A stretch of 64,000 bases of DNA, taken from positions 3,819,001-3,883,000 of the forward strand of contig NC_133400.1 of assembly GCF_047511655.1 (NCBI RefSeq). The letters run 5' to 3'. Each line of letters begins with the position of its first letter. Within the stretch, counting starts at the first letter, position 1. Both the position numbers and the translations under genes were made by a program. This document shows, in pieces, positions 24,101-36,600 of the stretch. Origin of the DNA: Castor canadensis. Taxonomy: Eukaryota; Chordata; Mammalia; Rodentia; Castoridae. The notes under the pieces were generated by a model. The model saw only the letters and a program-made list of their open reading frames with translations. It was not told the origin of the DNA and searched no databases.

Positions 24101-27100
24101 CAGTCTGCAGAAGGGAGCATCTATTTTGGAGGAAGGAGCCACAACTTTCCAATTTCCAAAGAGGGTCTGTGTCCCCAAAAGACTGAGGCAATACACATGC
24201 ATCCATTCAAAGAGAAGCAGGGAGACTTTTGAAACAAAATAGCCACTTTGGAATTCCTCTGATTGGCTGTCCATGGAGGTGGGCTGTGGAAGTGAGCACA
24301 AACCCACCTATTGTTCTCACTGACAGGCCGGATGGGCATTGTCTGACTACCAGAAGTGAGGCCCTGAGGCTGCTGCCTGATGGTGTGAACACCTGGAGGG
24401 ACGTCCTCTGATCCTTTTGGTGAATGCAGCGCTCACACCCATGGCACAATCTTTCCCACACCTCAGACCAGTGACACCCTTATTCAGACACGCATCTCAG
24501 ACTCTGGCTTGGGCAATCATGGTCCTTCCTCTTCCTCACACCATGCGCCTGAAACAGGTACAAGGTGGCCTCTCTCTTCTCAGGCCTGATGCGACACGAA
24601 TAGCAAAATACTTAGGAACAACCAATGGCAGCTTATGGCTGGCAGCCACACCTGCCTCATTACGGTGGCCACACAACCTGGGGTGACCTATGTCCACCAT
24701 GGGAACCTCTTCTCACTCTGCAGTGGGGTCCAGCACAGGTGAAGCTCTGGCGTAGTCACATGCTCTAAGCTCTAAGTGTGTCGCTCGCATCGACACAGGG
24801 AGCCTCCAACCCTGCAAGGTAGCTGTCATTATTAGTCCTCTCAATGGATAGGGTCTGAGGGCTTGATCGCCCCCGCTCACCGCTGCTCAGGGGTGAGGAG
24901 CAGGGCATGGCCAGCCAGAATCCCAGTCCAAGAAATAAAAGGCCGTTGTGACAACTTAGTAAGAGCCAGGCTGGATGCAGCGGCACACAGGTGCAGTGGC
25001 ACATAGGGAGTACTTGGGAGAGGGGAAGAGTTAACAAGACAAAGTCCACCAGCAAAAGGCAAATCCCGCCTCCATCCCCACAATCAAGACCTCTCGAGGG
25101 ACTCTCATTTCCAACCCAGTGGTCCTCCAGTGCAACCCCCAACCAGCCACATCCTCAGCCCCCGGGGATGTGCTAGAAACTCAGGTGATCTTCGCGCCAC
25201 GTGGATGGATGCACTGAGTCAGATTTGCTGTGGACAGGCAGGACTGGGAGAGGTGGTGAGCCAGCACCCCACTGCAGGGTGGCTCAATGCCCAATGGTGT
25301 GACAGCTTGTCCAAGCAGCGGGTGAGGCAGGGAGGATGAGGAAGGAGATGGGGAGAGCTGATCCAACACCTCATGCTGGTAAAGGTCCCAGCTCAGTTAA
25401 GCTCAGGCCTCCTGACCTGGCTCGGCTCTCAGGGCCACGCCTGGTCTCCCCTGCCTGCAGCTCACCACAAAGCAAGGAGTTGCCAAGAAGGCACTGCTGT
25501 GAGACAGAGGCTGGGTACTCAGAGGCCCTCGAAGGTCGGAGACAACGCTCCCAAAATAAATCTCTTAGCTACACAGACATTTTCCAAAAGGCATCACCAT
25601 TTCCCAGAATACAGAGTGACCTAGAAACCTCGGCCAGCAAAGAGCCTCTGGGATGGGGGTGGCTGTCTTCCTTCCCTTTTTCCTCTGCCCTCCCTCCCTC
25701 CCTCTTCCAAACCTCCCTTCCTTCTTCTTTTTGTTTTTCTTTCCCTTTGAAGATATTTTTTAACATTGACCTTTTAGTATCTTCACTTACGTATTCCCTC
25801 AACAAACACTGATTGAGGGAGTGATTACGAGCAAAGCCCTGACGTAAGCATCATGGTTCCAAAAACTCAAAACCCTAGTGAATGCATTAAAGGCGCACTC
25901 AGGGCAGTTATAAGGGCAGGTAACTTCCGGCAAGGCAGGAGAAGGATAGCACATGCATGTGCCTGGCTCTCTGCCATGTGTGACTTGGGGCAGGTTATCT
26001 GAGCTTTGTTCTCCCCCTAAGGATACCTGGAGATGGCAGTTTTTGAAAACTGCCATGGTAGGTATTGAATAAGAAGTTGATTTGTGTTTTGATTCGGTAT
26101 GATCAAGCTCTCACATTTCTAGCTCTTGACTTTATATGTTTAGCTGCTATGTTGTTTGATGTACAGAGATTGCATTTTTAAGTCACTTTAAAATCACAAT
26201 CTCTGTCTTTTCATAGCAAAATCTGGCTCAAACATTTAGTATAATGATTGATATAATGTTCTTTTACTCCCTCATAAAAGTCAGAACATTTAGAACTCAA
26301 TTTTAGCTGAGTAGCTTTCGAGATGAAGAAGAAGGAAAAAAAGACTCATAAAGAGGAAAGAAAAAAGATGGGAAAAAGGCTTAGTCACAACAGCTGTCTT
26401 GACCTTAGAGAACTGAGTGACCACATGTTTACAGGAATCTGAACAATCGAAGGCAGATGGAGAGAGAGGAAGAAGGTGGTGGTGAGGGGAGATGGTAAAA
26501 AATAATGAGGAAAGGTTGAATGAAACCTTAGCTGGAGACACTGATGCTAAGCCATCGTGGTGGTTTAGAGTCCTAAGATTCCCTGAACTGCATAAGCCCA
26601 GCTCTGGGCCACCGCATCCCTAAGCCCTGGACAGCTAGAGGGAACAGTCTAGGTTCTGGGAAATTCATGAAGGAAAAATCAGGACACAGCTTCCTGGTTC
26701 AAGGTAGGAGGGAGAGATGGAAGAAGAGACTGCTACCGCAAGAGTGGTGATTAACAAGGCAGCAGCCAGGAGGCAATTCGTATTTTCTTTTGTGTACTTT
26801 ATCCTAGAATGTGCATATGCAAAGAGAAAGGCAGTGACTTGAGTGACCAGGATGTGTAAATGAACCATCAGAAATACAGCAGAGAAGCATGAAAACTTTC
26901 AAACTATAAGAGGACATTTGGGTAAGGTGAGGCACACCTGCACCTGACTTCATAAGGACAGATGGGTGGAAGGAAGTCCTCAACAGTTGGTCTCAACTTA
27001 GCCAGAGGCACTGGAATGGACCTTGGGGTTGTGTCCAGGCCTTAGGTCTGGGTTTCTGAGGTCTTAACAGGACCGAGGATGCTAGATTACTCACATCGGC

Positions 27101-30100
27101 ATAGATGTTGGTTCCAAACACGGGGGCCCAGTAGGATGGCTGGTCTTTACAGTGTGCAGGACAGCGGACTCTAGAAAACAGGAGAGGGAAGCATCAGCAC
27201 AAACCAAACATCCTGAGGCAGTTCTCTTTATTTGAGTGCCTAGATTCAAGTTTCTAGCTGAAAGCAAACTGCTATACTAGCTTGTTCTTTAAGAAAGACC
27301 AACCTCTCCCCCATCTTAGCATGGGAAGATACCGTGCCCTTCTTAGACAGTGCGTGTAGAGTTAGAAAACCCTATACAGAAGACACGCAGAAAAAAGCAA
27401 AAAGGAATAAAAGCTAAGAGAGAGTGTGTTGGACTGTGACATTGTGCCTCTAGCGTTTGGGGGTGCGGGGACCAGTTCATACTGTGGGTACATCGTGCAG
27501 ATTACAATCTAGAGATTTTTAAGGCCACTTCCCTGTGTGGAGAGAAAGGGGTGAGAGCCCTCACCTCAGTGACTCACAATACTCTAAGAAGCTGTGCTGA
27601 TAACCCAAGGCAGAGAGGCTTATGTCACCATGGCCTCTGTAGCCTCCACCCCACCCAAAGCCCAGGGAAAGAAGTGAGCACCTCAAATGAAATGGGTAGG
27701 CCCCGGGTGGCTGGCAAGCTTCAAACAAGGAAAAAGCATGAGCTTTGCTTAAGAAAAGGTCTTTTGTGTTTATCTGGAACCCTTTACCACAGGCTGGAGC
27801 CCAGGGACCAAGAAACCAAAATGGCGGCCGGAAGCCATCTGGCCCTAAGACAGGAAGGATTCTTGCAGGGAAGCAAGTCAGGCAGAGGGACTGAAGCAGT
27901 TCTGAGGGAGAAGAGAGGGGGCCGGCAGGGAGAAAGGGCATGTGTGCGTGGGCAGACTTCTTTTAAAAAACATTTGGCTGTCTAAGAACTCAGACTTTCC
28001 TACTTCTCCTGGAATGGCAGATCAGAAACACATTTTGGACAATTTACTTTGTCAAGTTTTTCTTTTGTTTTCTGAAATTATTTCCTTCTGCCTCTCTTAA
28101 TGTTCAGGCAACTCTACAAAACAGCTGTTATCCCCACTTGAACATTCAAGGGACCATCCAGGTGGTGGAAGGGCAGAGGAAGCCAGAAGAAAGCCCAGAG
28201 GAGGAAGAGAGTCCTGAGCCCTTCAGGGGCGATCCCAGCCCAGGCCTCTGCAGTCTCCCCCCGTTGTCCCTTCCAGAATCCACAAGACTCTATGCCCAGG
28301 ATCAGAGTTCCTCGGATGCTGCATCATCCGGGGTCCTCGGAGTGGTGGGTGCCAGGTGACTCCCACCTATACCCGCAAGCACAGCGGAACTAATCAGATT
28401 GCCTTCTCTGAACAGGACAACTTCGCTTCACTGTGTCTTCTGCAGTTCAGGCAAGGGCTGTGCGACAAGCCGGCAAGGTGCTGCCATGTCCAAAGGGCTC
28501 AGTGTTGGGAGCCCTTAGGAGGTCCCTCCACGGAAGTGAGAACGGAGGACATTCTCCATGTCCCCTTTCAAGGGGCTCAGTGGGAACAGATGTCAGCAGG
28601 ACACCTCGCATTCAAGGCTATGAGGCATCACCCTCCATGAGCTAGCCAAGTTGGGACAGTCTATAGACTCCCCAGAGGGGCACAGTGCACATGTGCGGAC
28701 CTGAGCGTACATGCCACGCGAGAATAACTGCGGCACATGTAACGTGGACCAGAGCGAAAGTGTGGCGAGAAGCATGAGAAACCCACAGGTCTACACACAG
28801 CCATGGCCCTACTACAGTGACACTGGCAGATGGCAGTTGACAGGAGCTGTGGAAGAGGGACCTGACCACAGAACCCTTTCTGGGGGTGGTAACAGTGATC
28901 CTTGCCTCTGTGGTGGTGATAGCTGCCCCACGGCACAGTATGTCAAACGCACCAAACCCTCTGCTCATACGGGTGGCTTTTATTGTGTACCTAAATGGAG
29001 CACATTCTTAAAAAGTTACTTCTAGAGGGATCCATAGGAAATATAAAAACAGATCAGGTGCAAGAGATGACAGGCTAACTAAAGGGACAAAGGACAAGCA
29101 GCTTCCAGAGCTTCCGGGCTAACCTAAAGAGATGATGGCTGTGAAGGGCCAGGAGGGAAATGAGTCATTTTGACAAGGAGGAGGGCTCCTCTCCTAGGGA
29201 TCAGCGTGATGTTGAGTGGGCACAGCTACTTCCTTTGTTGCATTTGCCAGAGTGGGGCTCTGAGACCCGAGGACATGGCATTCATCAGACATGGCAGGGC
29301 CCCGGGGAACTTTTTATTGCTCCTGCTGGGTCATCTGGGTTGAGAGCAGCCTTCTCAGGAAGACCAGAGGTTCCCTGACTTAGAGCTCAAAGCGACTGAC
29401 TTGTGGGTACATCCCAGTGCAACGCCTTCCTCTCAGGCCCAGTGCAGACAAAGGCAGATGCCAGGGAGACCCATGAGAGAAGAGACGCAGTCTGCCTAGC
29501 CCTGTCAGGCAGCGTTTCTCCCACCTTACCTCGGGCAGTGAGTGGCCGGCTTTTCAAATGGGCACAGCTGAGCCACCGTGGTATAGCAGTCTAAGTCTTG
29601 CTCTGAAAACAGGAACACAGAGGGAAGCGTCAGGTCCCCAGCAGCCCTGGGCTCAGGCCTTGAAGTGGGCAACTGCACAGCAGGGACCTCTGCTACATGG
29701 GGCCCTGAGCAGAGCTGGGCAGAAGGCTGGAAGGTCCCTCCATCCACTTGGGCACTCAAGAGAAGACAGACCAACCCCGGAATGCTGGGTGGAGGTGTCT
29801 CTGTGGGGCCCATGGTACTCTCCATGTCAACTGTGCTCTTTGGTGTTGAAGCCTGTTCCTTACTTTGTCATCTTTGATTCTCATAGCACGTGGAATTCTA
29901 AGTGTAGAGATGGGAAATGTGGACTCAGAAGAGTGAAGGGGCACTGAGACCTCTAGACAGGGGTCCAATTTGGCCAACTATCACTCAAGCCTCCACTCCT
30001 GGTTAGAGCAGGCCCTCCTGGCCACGCACCCCACCCTACCATGTGTGAACACCCAAGCAATGGAAACAACTGGCCAGAGATGGCAGATAGGTACCACACA

Positions 30101-30661
30101 CTTTCCGTGTCTCCCTGTCTTGTCTGTGGCAGACATTACTAATCAACCAAGCTCTGTTTTCTGCTGAGCCCAGATTTCTGCCTCAGAAACCATGCCCAGG
30201 GAACCACCAGTTGGTACTGGGTTGGGGTGGAGCTCAGTGGTAGAGTGTGCTGACCTGGCATGCCCAAGGCCCTGGGTCCCATCCCCAACACTAGGGAAAA
30301 AGAGTTTGCAACTGATAGACGTTGACTCCCAATGAAACTTCTTGGCCACTCCAGTCGCAGGCATCAGGACTGCGGCAACACTTAACCAGCAGCCCAGGGC
30401 TTGTGTTTCTGACTCAGCCACCGAGGGCCAATTTCAAGTCTCAAAACATTTAGAAACTGGTTAAAGAACCTTTTCAGAGACCTCCCAAAAATGCCTCTCT
30501 GAGCCTGAAAGCAATGATGCTGGGCTGGCAGAATAAACCGATAAATAATGTCTACAGGAAGGGAAATCCAAGATAAACCACCCATTCTGGTCCCACAGAA
30601 CCTGGCCAGCTTACCTTTCACTTTTGACATGAAGAATGAACTTGAGGGCTTGTTTTTGCTG

Positions 30662-30693
<32 letters not shown>

Positions 30694-33600
30694 GTCAGGG
30701 CACACAGAATCACATCTAAAGCTCCTGTGCTTACCTGACAGCCCCAACTTCACACTTCCCTACTCGAAGCAGAAAAGCCTGGAAGCTCTTAGTATATTCT
30801 AGAATAGGGCTTCTTAACCTTGTCTACCAAGGACTCCTCTGGCAGCCTAGTGAAGCTTGCAGACTCCTTCTTAGAAAAAGGGTTTGAAATGTAAAAGGTG
30901 TATTTCAAACATTGCAAAGGAAATCAGTTATTATTGATATCCTTATCAAGCAAGTTTGCATTAAAATTAGACCTGTATTCCTTTATCCATGCATGGGACA
31001 AGGGAATCTACAGGGGGTCGTCTAACTCCCACCACTTCAGGGTAATGACATCAGGGACCTGTTTCCACATGGTGGTGGCAACAGCTTCCCCACGAGAAGT
31101 CATCAGCCCTGCTGACATTGCTCGAGTTCAACCCTGGCAAGGGAAGGAAGGACAGACTCCATGCCAACTAGAGGCTGACCGCAGGCCCCTGAACCCCTCC
31201 ACGGGAACAGCCTGCTCTGGCACCCCAGGATCCGAACACTTCACCAAGCGCCCCCTGTGTGGCTGCCTGTGTGGCAGGAGTCAAAGTCACCCAGCAGCAC
31301 CTCGCAAATATTTCCCTTGCTGTTTCATTAACACAACCCCTACCCCAGGTCCCTCGGGAAGCCGAAGCTGGAAGCCGGAATGTTGGCCCATCGCCCGCAG
31401 CCTGAGACCTTTCAAACAAGTCACTCGGCGTTTGTGAAATGTTCTGAGTGGCCCACAATGCAGATAGGACGCCCTCTGTCGTAACACCTGTGGGAGCATT
31501 GGTTCAGAGCCCTCCTCGGCACAGATCCTGGCACGGGCACTGACCGGGGAAGGCCTCGGTGTGCGCTCAGAGCGCACCCGAGTGAGCTGGGACCAGGTCT
31601 CCAACGCCTGCTGGGTGCCCCGGGCAGGCTCCTGGCCGTGGGGGTGGAGCATCCCTAGTGCTCAGGGAATTGGGAACGTTGCCACTTGTAGTGATCAGGT
31701 ATGGACCACCTGGGGGTCAGCTCCGAGTCCTACCCTTGTGACAAATGAGGGTCCATCACAAAGAGCTGGAGAAACTGACCAAGGATGCACAGTGGGGAGG
31801 ACGTGGAGTGGGTCTGTAGGACCCCATAACCCCTGTGGGCCCTGCAGGCTCCAGGTCACCTTACACTTCTCTTTCCACAAGACATGGCCTCTAGCCACTG
31901 CCCAGGATATCAGAGGTTTATCACCATTTGTAGGTGACAAATATCATCTTGAGGAAAAGTAAATATGGCAGGAGAGTCCCTTCCCTACCTGAAGTGCTTC
32001 TGATTGGGGGACCTTTGCACAGACCTCCCTGGTTGGCCATCCCTACTCCAAAAATCCAAAGTCTGAAATGCTCCAAAATTCAAAACTATCGAGTGCTCAA
32101 AAAACTTCAGACTATTTCAAATTTCACATTTTTTGGTGGTGGGGACAGGGTCTCATATGCAGCCCAGGCTGGTCTCGAACTCCTAATCCTCCTGCCTCCC
32201 CTTCCCCAGTGCTGGGATGACAGGTGCACCACCACACCTGGCGTTTCAGATTTTTAAATTAAGGATACTCAACCTGAATGCCTATTTTAAAAATGAAAAG
32301 TCTGGCTGGGCACCAGTAACATACACCTGTAATCCTAGTTACTCAGGAGGCAGAGATCAGGAAGATCATAGGCAACCCAGGCAAATAGTTTGAGAGACCC
32401 CATCTAGAAAGTACCCAACATAAAAAAAGGCTGCCAGAGTAGCCTGCCTAGCAAGTGTGAAGTTCTGAGTTCAAATCCCAGTACTATAAAAAAAAATCTG
32501 AAATAAAAAACCTTTGTTTAAAAAAAATGAAAAGCTTCACTCCCTAGGAAGAAAAAAGACCAGCCACTGCACAGTCCAGGACACCATCGGCCACTCATGA
32601 TGGCACGTCCTCAGTGACCAGCAAGATAGACAAAAGCAGAATTCACACCTCAAGTGAGACGAAGGCCCCAACACCCGAACAGAAGCCACTAAGTGGCCCC
32701 AGGGTGTTCTGGGTTCTGGGACTCAGGCCATTTTTAGTTTCCTCGATTCCTTATGTTATTCAGTACTTGTCAACGCTTCAACACCACTTTTATAACCAGA
32801 AAAGGGCATTGCAGGAACCCCAAGTCTGGAACGGGTACCTTAGAGACTCCACACCGTGTCTCTGAGACGTGATGAAATGTGGCATCTTCCCTTTCCTGGT
32901 GATGTCCACCAGGCCTCCTCTGTCATCAATCATTCCGGAATGGATGGCAGCCCGGCAGATGCTGGATGACTGCGTGGGAATGGGGGGAGCATAATTATAC
33001 TTAATTAATCCTTAGCAGAAACACCCAGGATGTTTGTCATCAACCCACTAAACACCAAAGAGCCAGACCAGAGCTCACCCCACCTCCGATTGTCACCTCT
33101 CTCCATAACTGCGTCCTTGTTCCTGGGTTGCTTATCTTAACGGACTCATCTGATCTGCTTTACCAACTAAAAAATGCGACAAATGGCCCTTTCTCCCCGC
33201 CCAGTGGAGCATGCTAACACCAGGTACAGTGGAGCCTGGGCTTCCCCGGGATCAGCCCCAGTTCCTGACAATGGCCCCACCCGAGAGCCCAGGAGTCCGT
33301 GTGCAAAGCCACTCCCCACACACCAGCTTTGACCAAGGAGTAGAGAGAAAACCTTTCTTGTGAAAACCACCATCTTCTTTAAAAATTCACGTGAGTCTGT
33401 TTAAAGAAACGCTGACCACACTCACACTTTCATAAAACACTGATCCGAAAACCTTTGCCTTGCTCTTCAGGCAGCCTGCTGGGCACTGATACCTGCCAGA
33501 CAAAAATAAAATGGTGTTCAGAGATAAACACGGTGATTTAATCACAGGGCAATTTTATCTTTTCTTCAATAGCTTCTTTATTGAATTTACAAAAGTTTCA

Positions 33601-36600
33601 TTAATGGTGATTTTGTTGCTTGTGCATGTGTGTGTGTGGTACTGGGAATCAAACCCAAGGCCTTGTGCATAGGTAGACAAACGCTCTGCCACTGAGCTAG
33701 ATCTCCAGCCTAGCTAGATCTTCCAAATTGTTACTTTTGAACAAGTGATAATTTACTCAGGCCCAGACTGAAGTTCATGTGCGCACACACAGTTGTCTTA
33801 AAAACTTATCTTCATGTGTTCAAGACTGGTGTTAAACAGACAAGTCACAGAAGAGAGATGGCCTCAAGTGTACCCACACATCAAAGATGTGAGACTGAAA
33901 AGAAGTCACTTTCTAGGCATCACACTGCAAGGGTTTACAAATGGGGCAAAACTCAGTGGTGGCACTCCTGCTTATGACAGAGCACAAACCAGCCTGTGGG
34001 GAAGCCCTTGGGCTCTTATGGATGGGTCCTTGGATTTCTCTTCTAAACACATATCCCAAGCAGAAAGCCAGAGAGACCTCACGTGTGGGCCAACCCTTCG
34101 TCATTGTGGAAGCTGGAGAGACGTCAGCAGGTGAAATGGCCGGTTTTTTGAACCCGTACACCAGCATCGTACACAACCACTGAAGATGAGGGGTTTGGGG
34201 AATGTACCTGGGCTTTGGAAAGCAGGGCAATGAAAATGTTAAGTCAAACCACACACACAGCACCAGCCTCATCTACACAGATAAAAGATCCAAAGGAAAT
34301 ATTGAATTGCTGAGCTCCTGGAACACTTGCCTTTTTTCTGTAAACTTTGTGGTGTTTTCTGAGTTATTTACAATGAACAAAAACTCCTTTCAGAGTCAGG
34401 CTGAAAAGCCCAAGTAGATGTTACTTACACCCAGGCGAGGCTGGGCAGCTCTGGTGTCTGTGGGCCGGGCTGAGTTACACTTGCTGAGTTTAGGACAGAC
34501 TTTCAACTTGTCCCTTCACAGGGCCCCCATCCCCAACTCCAACCCCAGGAGCAGCTTCCAAGCTGACTGACAAGGTGTGACGTCCTCACAACAAGCTCAG
34601 CCAGAAAGCACATTGTCACTAAGGACCACTGGAAGAATGCGAGACCCGCAGGTTTGCGGGTAGATATAGATGCACTTCTGGGTGCACCTGCTCACTTCCC
34701 AGCTCCCAGCACAGATTCGAGCAAGCGTCACCCTGGCTTTGGGCACACCTGTTCCACCACTCATCACTGCCACATCTGACACATCAGCCACACACTAATC
34801 CGTGTGATTCCCACAGTGGGTGCTGAAGTACTGCCGGCCATTCAGGGGCCCAGCGCACCTGTGGGATAGCCTCACCTGGGTGACTGAGACCACCTCGTAT
34901 CACTAAGTACAGTGTTCTCACACAAACCAGATCCCACATCCCTGTGGTACCAGGAGGGAGTCACTGCCCTCTCTTGGCAACAGGAGCTTTAATAATTCAG
35001 CTCAGCTTTACACAAACCGAGACCAGAATCTACAGGAAGATAGGCAAGGTCCCCTCTCCTGGGAACCCAAGGGTCTGCGTGAGGTGGCAACACCTGTTGG
35101 CTGTGAGCTGACAGGAAGAGCGGCTAGACAGATGTGCTGTGAGAACCAAGCACGCTCTGCTTGGCAGAGGCTCCTCGACATCCAAACGGACCTCACTAAA
35201 TGACTCCACCAGCTGGAGGGAGCCAGGCAGCCACCGGGGGACACTGGGGCTCACTCATCTGAGAGGCCCCTCCAGAAGCAGTTCTGCACACAGAACTCTG
35301 GGCCGTTGCCCCAGAGTTCAACACAGGCAGGTGGGACAGAGCCCCGAACCCAGGCAAAAGCAGCAGACAAGTTTTCCTGTTTATTGCTTATGATACATCT
35401 ACTTGCACACTAGGCACTTCTACACCTTGGGAATTCCTTTTTAAGTCAATAACCAGTAATTCTGGCACCAGCCTTGACCGAGTAGAAAGACACCAGCTGA
35501 CAGTGGGGGGTAGGGGGGAGCACCTTGGGGACAGACAATCCACAGCTCCCTCTAGGCTCTGTCAAATTCACCTCATTGAAATCTTTAAGTTTCCCAGAAA
35601 GACTGTCTAAATTACGTTGCCAGCAGGGTGGCTAAGCATCCTGGTTCATCCAGGACTTTTACTAACACCAGGAAAAGTCCCTGGCTAACTGGGACCACTG
35701 ATCACCTCTTCTCAGCTTCTGGGGCCAGGAACCAATGGCCCATTTCAAAGGGACATTGTGAGCAGCGAGCAAGTTGACACGAGGAAAGGGGCTTTGTGCA
35801 GTGGGTGGTACCACCACAAGGACCATTCTAACTGTGAATACCGTCCTGTGCTTCTGAGCCCAAATCTACCCTCTCTCTAGCTCGCCCAATCCCCTCAGCT
35901 CCCTTTTGACGCCAAGCAAAGTCTCTAGGTCGAAACTATCTTGCCCCAGGTGCCACTTGGGCCACTCCCCATCCTTTCTTTGGGGTTTCTCAAGATGATA
36001 CTGACAAATTCCTTGAGTCAGGGTGAGCTCCCAAATGTTTACCTGACACCCCAGAAGATTCTACAAGGCTCTCGGTTTGAGGACATGCAGCCCAGCTTAG
36101 GGCTGGCAATCCCGTGCTACCATTTCCTGGAGGAGCTTTGAAAATGACACGAAAAACCCTAAAGCCACACATGAGGCTTGGGCCATCTAAGACTAAGTTG
36201 TCATCTCTGGGCACAGAGCTCAAGAAGAGGTACTTTCTGAAAGTTCCCGAGATGTCCCTAACGTCCACTTGTGCAGGGACTGTGTTCTGAATGGGAAGGG
36301 CAGAGATCCTGCAGGCTGGTAGGAGAGCCATACGCAGCTTGAAACCATTGGGGCCGGGAGTATTTACACCACGGGAACTGGCAAAGGCTACAATGTGTCA
36401 CTGTTGACATCTCTGAGAGCACTGCTGTCAGGGCTGAGAGTCACCAGGTCACAACAATGAGGGTTTACGTTCACCATGTCCTCAGAACGCACTTCATGGT
36501 GGGTGGCCCGTGGGGTACTACCCTATCCCCACCAGTGACAAGAAGCTTAACTGGAGGATGCGCCCAGTGGGGAGAAGACCCAAAGTTTGATTCAAACCAC

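Larger units (their letters stand above)
22024..27094 (-). other. CRISPLD2: CRISPLD2 intron between coding exons 12 and 13
   Basis: 5.1 kb holding a reverse ID element, MIR remnants, an LTR and a CT-rich patch (25660-25760). From 25800 to 27090 it is AT-richer, with nothing recognised. Confidence 0.9.
30659..32838 (-). other. CRISPLD2: CRISPLD2 intron between coding exons 9 and 10
   Basis: 2.2 kb. It holds the T-tract acceptor, a CpG-dense stretch (31180-31690), a reverse B1 and a dimer SINE. Around 30810-30870 a gggcttcttaaccttgtcta segment may be part of a dispersed DNA or LTR repeat, unassigned. Confidence 0.9.
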
